Counted from the stretch's first letter, positions 36,658-56,358 are shown. The stretch is DNA of 64,000 nt from Tubulanus polymorphus (GCF_964204645.1 NC_134026.1:30442650-30506649); one strand, 5' to 3'. Notes: a model not told the origin generated them from the sequence alone. Program-made: numbers and translations.

Positions 36658-36894
36658 AAACAGCTCAAATAAGATAAAAACCCACTATCTACAGATTAAG
36701 AGAATTTAAAAACAAGAATTTATTTATTCAATCTAAAATATATAGAATACACAATGTTTCGATCTCACCCTACAGATCATCGTCAGGTGTGAGATATAGA
36801 CTAAAAACAGGGGTATATACAGAGGAGAACAGGTTTTTATCTTATTATCCGTTCACCACGTTTGAGTGTGGTTATCGTTCTAAACAGCTCAAAT
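36658..36894 (-). mobile_element. short retroelement-like insertion with 13-bp target-site duplication
   Basis: An exact 13-bp direct repeat, AAACAGCTCAAAT, flanks 211 bp (36671-36881). Outside the insert the host tandem repeat is continuous, so this is a true insertion. Near the ends lie GATAAAAACC and its inverse GGTTTTTATC. The minus strand carries the hammerhead-like core described next. It is too short to encode protein, so it would be non-autonomous. Confidence 0.75.
36757..36786 (-). ncRNA. hammerhead-ribozyme-like core
   Basis: On the minus strand: CTGACGA (36786-36780), one extra T, a perfect 5-bp stem GATCT/AGATC with an 8-nt loop, then GAAA (36760-36757). A 3-bp stem III ACA-TTG-TGT and an A at the expected cleavage position follow. 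This matches the hammerhead layout except for the extra T, and stem I is weak. Activity is unproven. Confidence 0.45.
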
Positions 36895-37729
36895 CTATAA
36901 TTACCATATGTCTCTAGTTGGTTTGGGGCTGGTCACAAAGTTACAATCATAGAACTGGTTAGAGGCTTATTTCAAAAGGTACCATTAACTTTATTGTGAA
37001 ACTATGGCATAGGGAGAGTGGATGGAATAGAAATAGTAATTATAGATAGTCTTATGGTCACAGTATAATCAAACACCAATAAAATTCACCAGCTACCAAT
37101 CTAATCATAGGCCTCCAGCATAAATGGCAATTAGTCTTTCAGCAATAGAATTCTCGACCCATGTACAGAGTAAGATGTATTCTACTTACTGAGATATTTC
37201 AATATACATCCATCTTAAACTCTATCTTATAATTATCTAACTGTATATAAATATATCTATTATTTAGTTCAATTTCTTTGGTACATGGACTCATCAAAAT
37301 ACCATGAATTCACTACAAAAACTGTTATTTCACTCACCTAATTTCATGCAATAAGTAAGAACACAATTTCCTTTATTTTCTTGTTTCTGAAATGAGAACA
37401 CAATGAAGTGACAGTATGTGTAGGGCTGATATATAATATAGTACTGAACGCTGAACGCGTACAGGCGCAGAAATACATATTCTTATTTAAATTACACGAT
37501 TTAAAATGACAAAAGCCGACTGTGGTCATAAAACACGATCACAACCCGTACAGTAGTAGCTAATGTTTCTCACACGCGGTCATAAATTAAAACTGTTTCA
37601 AACGTAAAGAAGTTATTTTTTTTTTATTAGAATAAAATGTGGAAGTCATGAATAAACTTATTGACTCAATTATGATCTAAGCTGATATCTGAATCTCTGT
37701 ATTTCAGCACTGAGTAAAAGCCTCTTCTC

Positions 37730-38013
37730 GCCCTACATCAAACAGTGGATACACCGCATCATACCCTACATCAAACAGTGGATACACTGCATCATACCCT
37801 ACACCAAACAGTGGATACACCGCATCACACCCTACACCAAACAGTGGATACACCGCATCATACCCTACACCGAACAGTATATACACTGCATCATACCCTA
37901 CACCAAACAGTGGATACACCGCATCATACCCTATACCAAACAGTGGATACACCGCATCATACCCTACACCAAACAGTGGATACACCGCATCATACCCTAC
38001 ATCAAACAGTGGA
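37730..38013 (+). repeat. minisatellite, 33-bp unit, about 8.6 copies
   Basis: Core CCTACACCAAACAGTGGATA then CACCGCATCATAC. Since 33 is divisible by 3, open frames persist on both strands; I regard these as artefacts. Confidence 0.95.
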
Positions 38014-38204
38014 TACTGTATGAATGAAATACCCTATCATTAATGCATTCTTCATACTAATTTTTTATATACGAAACCAAACAAAAACTAACGTTCAGTA
38101 TCATATAGTAGATTCAACCGTAAATTCCTATGTACCGTAAGAACAACCAGACTATGCGTTAATTTACCTTGGTCTGGTTGGCAGTCACTAGGGTTTCATA
38201 TGTT

Positions 38205-38345
38205 CAGTGGAACCTCGTTACAACGAACTTCAGGGCACCAGAAAATATGTTTGTTATAACTAATAGTTCCTTAAACAGCGGAACCTCGTTACAATGAACT
38301 TCAAGGCACAAGAAAATATGTTTGTTATAACCGATAATTCTAGTA
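38205..38345 (+). mobile_element. Tigger/pogo-like terminal sequence, two head-to-tail copies
   Basis: CAGTGGAACCTCGTTA at 38205 and CAGCGGAACCTCGTTA at 38276, each followed by AACGAACTTCAGGGCACCAG-like sequence and a GTTATAAC block. The same terminus bounds the element at 59385-59558. Confidence 0.6.
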
Positions 38346-38439
38346 GTTCTTGTTCTAGATGGTTGGCACTAAAAAATAGAGATGACTTCAGTTACGTGAG
38401 GACTTATCCAAACAAAGACTGATACTTAATAAATTGAAT

Positions 38440-38640
38440 TGCAAGTAGGCTACAAATTTCGACTTTTTATTAATAACCTCAACCCACTTAGCGGGTACGA
38501 TGTTTCTTTTTCCGAAATGGGGAGAGACCATAGAGGAACCTTTGACCAATTAACTCCGTCGCCACAAGGATTCGAACCCATAAACCCGAGTTTGAAGAGA
38601 CCGATGACCAGCAGCTTACACCACTCGGCAACTGCCTCAC
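38440..38640 (-). mobile_element. tRNA-Ser/Leu-like SINE
   Basis: On the minus strand: A box CAGTTGCCGAGTGG (38621-38634 region), then a class-II-like variable region and B box GGGTTCGAATCC (38568-38579). The tail continues towards 38450. The head resembles a Ser/Leu tRNA, but the body does not fold as a complete tRNA. Confidence 0.6.
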
Positions 38641-41600
38641 ACTGGGACTCAAAAATAACTGACATTCGAATCAGGAGGGAAAACTTCATAAAAACTTGAC
38701 AAACCACAGCGAACAAAACTGACCGAATTATCTGATCAAAATTTATGTGAGAAAAACAATTATCAAGGTATTTTACATGACACCTATATGTCAATGAAAC
38801 AATATGTTCTATTCCCATCATTGGCTCCTCGTACAACATAGCATCGGTGAGGTATGAGTTACTATGACAACCAGGTTACATCTCCGTCGCCTTGCTGATG
38901 AAAAAGACTCCTCATCCCGAAGCCAAGCTCCTAATTGTTTTATGGAGATCTCATACAAAATAGCTATTCATGTCTGTGTGCGTGTGTGGATTAATTCACT
39001 GGACATTCATTATATGGTTGAAGCAGTGATCGCTGCAAGGGCATTCACACAGCTGTCACTTAAATATCTGCACATCTGAAAATCAGTCAATCTCGTTCAA
39101 AATTCTGCTGCTAACAACAATCATTGCTTTATAAAGTGGTGAGTTAATGTGGAAAATAGTGAATTGCACCAAAATTAAGATTTTATTTTTTCCTTATTTA
39201 GAAGGAAACCAAAAAGCATTGCTACTAAAGCGGTCACGCTGTTATTAATGTTACCCCCTTATCTAATGCCGAGTGACGACAACCGCTAGGCAGCTTCAAC
39301 CGAGAAATGCAATTCCTTTTTTTATGGACCTCGCTTTCTTATTTTCCTCGCTGCGTTGACTAGACACAGTTGAAGTATTTTTGTTAGCAGTAATAGTGGT
39401 ATTTATCTATGTTGATGATATGTAATCAGCGTAAGATGAGTATTATATGAATCAATCTGCTTCACTGACCACTATAACCACAATGACATATTGATTTTCA
39501 TACGGCATAAACGGCGATCTGTATTTTCAATTTGTTTCCTCCCTCCCCTCAAGCGCATAATTGTCCAGTTACAGCCGAAATAATCAAGCAACATTCTTTT
39601 CGATCGATACAGATCTAATGCGGCGTGAGTCAATGCCAGGTTTACGCTGAACATTCATTATAGAAATGGTGGAGTTTTTGATGAAATAGTCATGACAAAA
39701 TTCAATATCAATCTTTTCAGTAAAACCCTTTAAGATCAAAATATTGTCTATTGTAACATGCTCTAAAACTGAGAAAATAGATATCATTTTAAAGCAGGGA
39801 AATGAACTGAACTAAAACTATCATTCTATTATTATCATTAATAATTATTCTTATTCATCCTTGCACATTCATTGCACTGGGGCACTTCGCCTCAGCACTT
39901 GTAGCTGTTTAGCTTTAAAGCTTGCTGTGTCCCTCTCCATATTGTTAATCAACTATTCAATATATATTGTTAATTATAAAAAAAATGTGGAGAAAATACA
40001 TCATATCGTCATATCATAAATGTATCTATAAAATGGGTGGAGTTGAATACATGTCGCTGGCTACATGAGTCAAATTGTGATTATATTATTAGTTTGTATG
40101 TTCAGACAATCTTAAAGCTATAAATAGAAGACAAATATCCCTGCAGTAAATGGTCACAAATCAATAAACTCAACTAATCATTTCACATGAATCAAAAACA
40201 TCTACAAAGGGAAGGCTGCCGACACAAAAAAAACCGTACTCGTAATATTTGAAAAGATCAATTGTAGCCAGAGCGACCTAGAGCAACCCGATAACAATCT
40301 AATCATCGGCACATGCATTATTCATCAATTTTCAAACGTTCAAAATTAATACGATTTCATAGATAAAACGAACTCGTCAGAAGCACGGATTTAAAACGCG
40401 TTTCATTATAGGTTCTGATAAGTAGCTTATACTTCATACACTTAATACTCATTGATAAAACACTCTGTCCATTTGTTCAGCTTGTCTACTGTTTTTATGC
40501 TGTATTATATTACCCCTAGTTTGTGGTGTACATCTCATAATTTCGTTATACCACGAGTATTCCTGCAGATAATTATTAGGACATAGCCAAAATGTTGAAT
40601 AAACTACTAGGTCAGAAGATATTTCGGATTCTATTTTCAAACACTCAGTCAATTTGTTTGTAAATGCTGTAGGCATTACCTACTCGCTACCCCTTGTTTG
40701 CATCACATCTTATTAGTGAATAAGTCTATTTTTTCTGGATAGTTGTATCATAATTTAGTAACAGTTAGCATACGTGAAGATGACTATTGTAGAAACATCA
40801 ACTATCCGCTTTAGGAAACATTTCAAACTCAATTTTCTAAATTTAATGTGGGATTCTATCTTCGTCCACTAACAATTGCTGTCGCAAAATATCAGTGAAC
40901 AACAAAAGTGACAATTACTCAGATGTATAATAAGTATTTTCCTGAAGAGAGGATTTAGCCATCTGTTGTAACGATCTGTTGGCCATTAAACAGCTGTGAT
41001 ACGTGCCATACTGCAGTTTAATAACACATTGTCAACAGCTAACAATTAGAGAAACAAAACCATTCAAACGCACTTAACAAAATCTCGCATGAAATTCCTC
41101 AGCACAATGACATAGGACAAACTAGCTCATTCCAGCACACACACAGGGCTCCAGGTTAGATATCTATCAGTGACCCGGACTGTTGTGTTCGATGATTGGT
41201 TATTTCCACCAAATCTCATTTTATTATAGATTCACAATCCACCTGAGGCCAGTAGCTCAAGAGTCAATGGAATCGAGATAAATCTCATTGGAGATTGAGA
41301 TGTACACATAGTAACCGTGTTGAAGTTAGTCTAACAGTTAAACCAGTTTACTCTTAGACTGGTTTCACAGAAAAGGGGGCCAACTTTTAAGTAATTGACC
41401 CCCCTGATCACTTAAGTTACTAACTTCATACACAAGCCTTAAATATCTACGTCCTGAAAGACAAAATTCTATGTTCTGGGTGTTCTGTGAACAATAAATT
41501 CAAGATATCTGTCAGACTGAAACACAGCAAATAGAACAGGGACATATTTTTCACTCAACTCTCAGTAACAAACGATCGTCGATGGTCATGGATGCGATAC

Positions 41601-42523
41601 TGGACAGTCAGAGGGAGGTAATGTCACCTCAGAGAATACAGTCAGTCACAGCACATGAACTACCTAAATTGGTGAATCTGACATTTTAAAATGTGTGACA
41701 TGATTTCTGTCTGAACTAACTTTAACTACTTACACTACTTAGGCCTACACATCCAACGTCATAAGCACATCCAACGAGTCAAAAATGATACGAACGGTAG
41801 GCCTACTTATTTGACAGTTCGACAACATTAACAATCATAAAAGACCTAACAAGTTACATGAAATACAATTAACAGTGAAGGATATACCTTTTAACAGATT
41901 GATAATTCACTAGGACTAGTACACTACAGATAATCCAAACAATGTGAGCCGCTGACTGAAAAGTGCAACCTGCACCACCGCACCAGGAAGTGAATGAATA
42001 GTTAGAGCTTCGAGCAACTTAGTTCCTATTCTACTCATTAGATGGCACGAATATACGGCGTCCGTGGAGAATAAAACACGGAATCGGACTATCCAACTCG
42101 ATGTATCTTTAACCCGCTTTTAAAAGAATATTCTCTATAGAAAAACTCAGGCGTTGATAGAAATACAAGTTTAAAACGGAATATTATCGAACGATATATG
42201 AAAACCTTTTTTACTCGCATGCCACAATTGGAAATCCAACTGTCAGGTTGCGACCGTCATGTGCTGCCCCTAAATATAACGGTAGCGGCAAAAACGTGAA
42301 CTAACTAAGTACTCACATGCCAGAGCTTTAAACACAAACCTATTTATCGAAATATAATGTTTGTATGGTGTATAACACCGACCACTGGCGGGCCGGACTC
42401 GGCGAAATATCCATGAAACACCTCTTAGACTACACAGTGGGTAGATTTCGATCATACATGGTACAAATAATTTCCGGGGAATCATCTTGCATTTTTGTCG
42501 GGGGGTGACTGTGATTACCATAT

Positions 42524-42529
42524 TTTATT
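42524..42529 (-). terminator. ESS2 polyadenylation signal candidate
   Basis: Minus-strand AATAAA (plus TTTATT) about 150 nt past the ESS2 stop. Confidence 0.45.
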
Positions 42530-42680
42530 CTGATTATTCCCTGATGTACATGGAATTGGCACCTCGATAAATCTATTCCTTCAACAAACCACAGAACTAA
42601 GGACTAGAAAACTTGATATATAAAAAAACATATCCATTCTTCTTCAATAAACTTTACATCATCGTCATCTGCCATAGAAT

Positions 42681-45579
42681 TCAAAAGAATTCTTGAGCTC
42701 TTTGTCGTTTGGGTAAATTCAGTAAATTGTCTGTCAATGAACAAGGATCATCGATTGCATGTTTAGGAGTTGTGTTAGAAGAAGTCGGAGTTCGCACGGA
42801 TTTCGGCGTTCGTCGAGGTGTTATTTTAGGAGTAGGTGTTTTTGATCCAGGAGTACGTCTTACTGGACTCGGGGTATAACTAGCTCTTAAAGCTTTATCC
42901 GTTGAAGTACGTATTCCGAGTTTAGCGTTTGCCAGTCTTTGAGCGGCGGGAGACATGTTCTTTAGGCGTTCCATTGAATTTTGAGATCCGAATTTCGGTG
43001 AAGGACTGAAAATGTAAAAAGAGACTGTGGTTATTTTCTGAAGTAACAGTACTGAAGATAAAATAAGTCGTTGTAGTTGGGACGATCATTGTCTCAATGA
43101 TTTATCACAATCGTGACTTTTAATTCACTGAATTGGAAAAACTGTAGAAGCGACTTTTAGTCAGCTGAAGCTATGACGTCAGGGAGTTCAACTCTTATAA
43201 ATATGAACCCGGTCCCACGGTTGTGATAAATATCTAATCTGAGGATAGATTTATTGAAAATTAATTAAAGTTTAGAGTGAACTGTGGGAGTGGGTGCTGC
43301 ATGTTGTATTGTTACCTAGTTAAATGATTTTTGACAGTTTTCATCGCTTTCTCTTTTTTCGCTCTGTGAGCCTTGTTCGCCTTTTCAGCCAGATCGAAGG
43401 CGATTTGGTCACGTTTCGGTACTTGAGGGATCTAGAAAAATGAGAAAAATATGAATAGGAAAAATGTATCATTAAAAAATTTCCTCACCTTTTCCAGGGT
43501 GTGGGAAAAAAACTTCCAAAACCTGTAAAACCTTGGGTCCAGTTCCACAGTTCGGAATTAAGATTTGACTCTGAGTTTACTCATTGAAAATGAACTAACT
43601 TTAACTCAGAGTTAACTCTAACTCATGACTATGGAACTGGGTCCTGATGATTCTTTAAATTATTGTTATAATTTACCTTAAATGACGGACCGGGCGTGGC
43701 ACCTGTTAATGGGGTAATATTCCCGTCTAGTCTAAACGGAGTACTCTCAATCTCACCCCACGTCATTAACGGAGAAGCATCGACTCCGGGAGCCGGAGAC
43801 GGAGTCGCTACGAATCCGAATCCGTTCACATGCGGTGAAGTTAACGGTAATAATTCTTTACCGTCTGCTCCAACGCGACCGTGTCGTACAATCGCTTGAG
43901 TTGAAGCTGCATTTGCGATTGTCTCTTTATTTTTACTAACATTAAACGGATTCGATTTAAACCGCGTATTTTCGTGCAGTATTTCACGCGGTTTCCCTTT
44001 CTGTTTTTCGATCTTTTCCGCGTTACTTTCAGCAGCACCTGAAAATATCATTAAAAAAATAACGTGATCAAACCTGTGAAAATTAGGTCATTAATTCAGT
44101 CAGGTTAGTGGCAACCCTGAATTTTCATTTTTTCCACATTTATTTCCTGTTGAATGTAATTTGAGCGCGTACCATCTGGAATATACATCAACGCATTCAT
44201 TGGTGTGTACTGCCAACTTTGAATAGTTCTCAAAGAGTTTGCAGCATTGTCCGAAATCGCTTGCTTTTCAACTCCTGGTAATGCCAGAACTTCTTCTTTC
44301 TCCTAGTTACGTAGAATACATTGTTATAACTAACAAGGCACAAGCACTGAATGAATGTATCGGTAACTTTAACTGTCGATATTAACCTGTTCTTGTTCAC
44401 CAATTTTCTCATAAAGCCACTCTTCTTTCAGACGTTTTTTTCTCTCATTTTCCACCATGATTTCTGTAAATGCTGCATTATCCTCGCTTGTATATTTAGT
44501 AAGATATTTATCCAGTGAAACAGCGACACGTTTCTCATCTAAAATGAAAAAATAAACTCCTCTCAGTTAAATCCTCGTTGCTTCATCAGAAATAATTACA
44601 TCTATCAATATTCGAATTAACCTTTTTTATCAGCGTCTAGAAATGGATTGTGAGTTGGGTGTTTTTCGGGAGGTTTTTCAGGTTTCCGTGTGGGAGATTT
44701 CGGTGCGTCAAAGTCCGGAGTTTCAAACGTTGAAGGAGTCGGCATATCTGTAAATAATAAACAAACAACTATAAAATAACATGAAACATATGAACATGTA
44801 ATTAAACTTACAATTCAGGGTCCAGTTTCACAAAACGGAATAAGGCCTAAATTGATTTAAGATAAACTGAATGAATGAACAAATTAAATCGATTTAAGAG
44901 TTAAACCTTCTTGTGAAACTGGGCCCTTTCGTTGCACAGTCGTGACTTAAGTCAAAAAGTGGTCTTAAATGTTCAGACTGGTCTTAAGTCTAAGCCATGA
45001 CTATGCAACTGGCCCCTGGTGCTATAAAAAGGTTAAATCTAGGTAACATGAAACCTATAAATCTAAAAACTCCTAACCCTAAAATTCTACTTGCACAATC
45101 TGTTTTTATCCTAATTAAAAAATTAATGTATTCAATCACAAATTTTGGCAAAACAGCGTTTACTAAAATAATGCCACAATGGCAAAAATCCACATTCTAA
45201 TGAATAACTGACCAGCAGTAGCTGCTCCAGTTGTCGCTCGTCTTGGACAGTATTTCACTTGTAATACACGCAGTGTTTCTGTATCTTTATTCGCCCAAGC
45301 TTCTAAATATTCATTCTGATCTTTCAGTTTTTCGAGATCGGGATAAAAATCACGTTGGATAATCTTCTCGACATCCTATAGAATAAAAAATACACTGGTC
45401 ATGAGCCATTCTCGTTGTTGTTGAATAAAATTGTATCGAATTGAATTGATTATTTGAGAGAATACCTCTGTGTACGTATCTTCATCTAGAATTTTCTTTA
45501 CTTCTTTCACTTTGACATCGACATTAAACGTATCCTTAGCCACTTGTAGCGCTTTTGTACCGATTTCGGAAATTTCCAT
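42681..45579 (-). CDS. ESS2: ESS2 / DGCR14 spliceosome-associated protein
   Basis: Nuclear protein of the spliceosomal C complex (yeast Bis1, fly Es2, human DGCR14/ESS2). Eight exons: 45466-45579, 45213-45375, 44622-44747, 44387-44538, 44173-44302, 43677-44038, 43316-43431, 42681-43005, for 1488 nt and 495 aa (human about 476). Diagnostic blocks: DEDTYTEDVEKIIQRDFYPD (about 33-52), SLDKYLTKYTSEDNAAFTEI, NALMYIPDG, HENTRFKSNPF, GADGKELLP, FGFVATPSPAPG (about 302-313), MTWGEIESTPFRLDG, DKALRASYTPSP and the C-terminal TDNLLNLPKRQRAQEFF. A Thr/Pro stretch near the end has SP/TP sites likely to be phosphorylated. Divergent from POLR2E across 516 bp. Confidence 0.95.
43210..43300. mobile_element. 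degraded MITE copy in ESS2 intron
   Basis: CCGGTCCCACGGTTGTGA start, TGAAAATTAATTAAAGTTTA core and GAACTGTGGGAGTGGGT end. Confidence 0.5.
43527..43645. mobile_element. complete palindromic MITE in ESS2 intron
   Basis: CCAGTTCCACAGTTCGGA at one end and ACTATGGAACTGGGTCC at the other, with the same internal AGATTTGACTCTGAGTTTAC / TCATTGAAAATGAACTAAC order as unit 3 at 7930-8033. Confidence 0.8.
44815..45017. mobile_element. two further palindromic MITE families side by side
   Basis: 44815-44932 has ends GGGTCCAGTTTCACAAAA and CTTGTGAAACTGGGCCC around an AATCGATTTAAG core. 44931-45017 has ends GTTGCACAGTCGTGACTTAA and GCCATGACTATGCAACTGG. They abut in ESS2 intron 2. Confidence 0.75.
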
Positions 45580-46095
45580 CGCAAAACGTTGCTTTTATGT
45601 AGATCAACATCAATAACTATAACTGACTGAAAACTTGACTTCCTGGTCCGAAAGACAATCCTATTCCGCAATGTAGCGTACACTCTCAGCCTCAATACTC
45701 GCTTACCGCAGTTAAGATATTGCTCAGCGCAGTTAGTTCTCACCTTTACCGCTAATTACGTACATAGAGGCAACACTTGACGGACAATGGCAGCGGGCTA
45801 GATTCCTCTGAATAATTCAGCAATGATGCTTAGTTGAAACACAACTCGAGAAATTCCTGATTGCAACTGATCACCCTGTAGTAGGGTATCGACTATGACT
45901 TTTAGTCAACACGGCATTGATTTCGGACAGGCCCTGGTAAGCGAAGATAAAAACCTACAAAATTGTTACATCCGCAGTAAAACAAGTTAGCACAAACATC
46001 TTGCAAATGGTTAATGTTGAATGCTAGAACTCAAAACTATTGGTTTAAAACCTTCCGAATTCGATAAATAAAGGTTACAGTCACAAACATATATA
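45580..46095. promoter_or_regulatory. head-to-head promoter of ESS2 and POLR2E
   Basis: 516 bp between the two start codons, and both genes are broadly expressed RNA-synthesis or RNA-processing genes, which commonly share bidirectional promoters. I see no TATA box at a sensible distance for either gene. Confidence 0.65.
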
Positions 46096-47672
<1,577 letters not shown>

Positions 47673-47702
47673 CCGGTCTGTGTGTGCGTTGATTTGGATG
47701 TT

Positions 47703-47708
47703 AATAAA
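47703..47708 (+). terminator. POLR2E polyadenylation signal
   Basis: AATAAA about 30 nt past the RPB5 stop; another candidate lies near 47853. Confidence 0.6.
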
Positions 47709-47714
47709 ACGGTT

Positions 47715-48304
47715 TAAATCAAGTTGTGATTATAAACAGTCATTTTCGTAAACCAGAGAAGTGCATTTGATGCTTAAAGCTTGGAAATCGAGGTTCCAAT
47801 TACATCATTCATATTTTCTTCATTAAATGCGAGCTGTGTTCTATATTATTCTAAAATAAAAGAAAAATTTCATAAAATAAACAGAAAAATGAGTTTTTGT
47901 TTATCTCGTATTTGGCGATGGAGGATTTTTTTCAAATCCCAACAGTGACGACAATGGGTCAAGAAATCTACATTTGTTTATACCTTTCTGTATTTGTATT
48001 GATACTTAAGACAGTGCTACGGTCCTGAGTAGGCGACAGGATGCCAATCAATTTCATTTGTTCAATAAATCAGAAGTAGCATGGGTTCAAACCAGAAAAC
48101 CCCTACATGGGGTTCATACGTACAAGGTAGTTGTCAGAGAATAGATTTATTTACTCGACTGATAACCACCTGGCGGATGATATGGTAACTATTGTGAATG
48201 CGTGGGATTCGAGCCTGAAGTGATTATCCACGTGTTTAATGTTTACACACGGATGACGCATGCGCACGTCAGTCAATCAGTCAGTCATTGATTCACAACC
48301 CCTA
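47715..48304 (+). promoter_or_regulatory. ZSWIM upstream region with NRF1-like site
   Basis: About 0.6 kb between POLR2E and the ZSWIM start. GACGCATGCGCAC at 48255-48267 is close to the NRF1 palindrome (TGCGCATGCGCA). The ATG at 48253 opens a 12-codon upstream frame overlapping the proposed start, and the ATG at 48260 is in frame with it. Confidence 0.45.
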
Positions 48305-54355
<6,051 letters not shown>

Positions 54356-56254
54356 GACAATTCTAAAATTTAGAATGGATCTGGATCGGGATTTTAGGTT
54401 TGTCTGTTCTTGAGTTCGAACAGTATAGCAGAGCACCTTTATATTACATGCAATAGGGTATGAATATTACACACTGACTCTCCCTCCCTCTCCCTCTCCC
54501 TCCCTCTCCCTCTCCCTCTCTCTCATTTAGCCCGAGGCGCTACTCAAACTGTTACCCGATTCTATAAGAGATTCTAGTGTATTCCAGTCACAAAGCGTCT
54601 ACCACCACTGACTGCTATATCACATAGTATTGGGCATGTATACATGTAGTACACGTATTCATAAAATCATGTCTATTTTTGATTGGAAAGGTTCGAACGG
54701 GTCAAGAATTCGTTCCAAAATTATAATATGTGCAGTAATTGAAGCTCAGGTATCCACTGAAAGCTTTGTGCTTCAATTGCTTTGTCGCGATGCAGTGGAG
54801 TTTAAAAGCTGTGATAGTATAAGATCATTGAAATGGTGATTTGCTCCCCGAGGATAACCCCGATAATGCTACTGTGCAGTTTTGACTGTCGTTCTATGAA
54901 ACGATATAGAAATTTTATTAGCGCGCATAATAACTGCATGATTGAACCGTGATAAAGCGTTATAGGGCTGCATTAGTACAATCAAGCCATATGGGTATCA
55001 TTACAGTGAGAATAGACTCACTGACTGTTCAGTTGATCTGTCAGACCTGACTGGAAACTACTATGATTAGAGATATCACGAAGTAGACATGTCATTGTAC
55101 CAACGGAAAGAGCACTTTTCCAGCGAAAAGGCACCGAGAATGAAATATTTTGTTTATTCCACATTCCTCTCTAAACTGACACAGTCTTATTTATAGCAGC
55201 TTTCAGGGGGGGGGGAGTTATACGATATGTAAATCTACTGGCACAGTTGGTGTGAAATGTTTCGAAATCGATCCAAAAATTGATACGGTCTGGATTTACA
55301 ACAACCCTCGCTGCGTTTCATAATGATAGTAAAAAAGGTTTCACTGAGACTTATTGATGTTGATATTGTTAGTAGTTTCACCAGGTTTACCGAGAATGAA
55401 TGGCACAAAATGCTAGAAAATATTTCTTGATCGATTAAAAAAAAGGCACCCGATATCTCGAATGGATCATGTGGGCCTACTACCTGCAAAAGTTGTTGTA
55501 TTTATGGAGACTTATTGATGTTAATATTATTAGTAGTTTTTAACCAGGTTTACTGTTGTAGAGTCATCAGTAATGTCGCGCAGATTGATGACCGGCGACG
55601 AGCACAAAAACATGTCAAATCTTTTTAATCAGTATTCGTTCAGAAGAGGTCATCAATCTTAGTTATAAAAATGTCTCCGTTCTCTAACTGCTTTTGTGTT
55701 GTGACTCCGCGGGCTATGACAACACGGACGATGCGGGGAATGCGTATTCCACCATGCGAATGATAAGAGACCAGCGTTCCTTACACAGGGGGCCTACCGT
55801 CAATTCAATACACCATCCATAAACCAGAAAACCTGTCAACTCAATTTCACAATTTCAGAATTGATGCGTAGAAACAAAGAAGTCAATGATATCAGTGTGG
55901 AGAACTCTATTCTATATACAGACTGCTGCCTACGGCTTAGTCTTTACTTATTATACCTCCCTCCCTCTCTCTCTTCCTCTCTCTCTCTCGCTTGGGTTGA
56001 AATTATCGTTCTCTGCCGAGTTACTCCTATGATTCAGTTATTCTGCAATAAACGTTGTAAATTATTATAGCTGTATGATTTGCGTAGTTATCCGGGTATA
56101 AAACTGATCAACCTCAGTTGCCCACATCCGTGCGGTTAATGCATTTACTACCCAAACATGGAGTAATCGGTGAAATATTTCTTCAAGGGAATGAAATCTT
56201 TAGACTGACTGTTTATCACATCAGATTTGTGCTGGTTTTGACTTGATATTAACT

Positions 56255-56358
56255 GCTGCATAGTTTCTGGTGCAGCCTGATTAGCTCTAGTACTGGCTGA
56301 CAGTGTCTAGTACAGGCTGACAGTCTTTGGTGCAAGCTGACAGTCTCCTGGTGCAGCT
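56255..56358 (+). repeat. short array related to the 51630 minisatellite
   Basis: CTGACAGTCTTTGGTGCAAG-type units, about four, degenerate. Confidence 0.7.

Larger units (their letters stand above)
36455..36960 (+). repeat. tandem duplication of about 100 bp, three copies, third interrupted
   Basis: Blocks containing CCTAGGTT, GATTGGTC, GGTCAC and GATATAAACAAACAG repeat about three times. The third copy is split by the inserted element 36671-36881. Confidence 0.75.
27554..42680. other. 15-kb non-coding interval upstream of neurocalcin and downstream of ESS2
   Basis: I found no exon here with codon structure or family similarity. The longest open frames (60-130 aa) are repeat-derived or unremarkable. 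Contents: minisatellites, duplications, SINE, Tigger-like and hammerhead-like elements, listed separately. As the neurocalcin ATG exon may follow an intron, part of this interval may be its first intron, untranslated exon and enhancers; that is inference. Confidence 0.55.

Noticed and set aside
36480-36660. Telomere-like CTAACCCTAGG motifs
   Set aside because: They occur once per unit of a longer tandem duplication, not as a hexamer array.
37704-38023. Repetitive proteins on both strands (YPLFGVGYDAV-type; HHTLHQTVDTP-type)
   Set aside because: Frames through a 33-bp minisatellite with no flanking exon structure.
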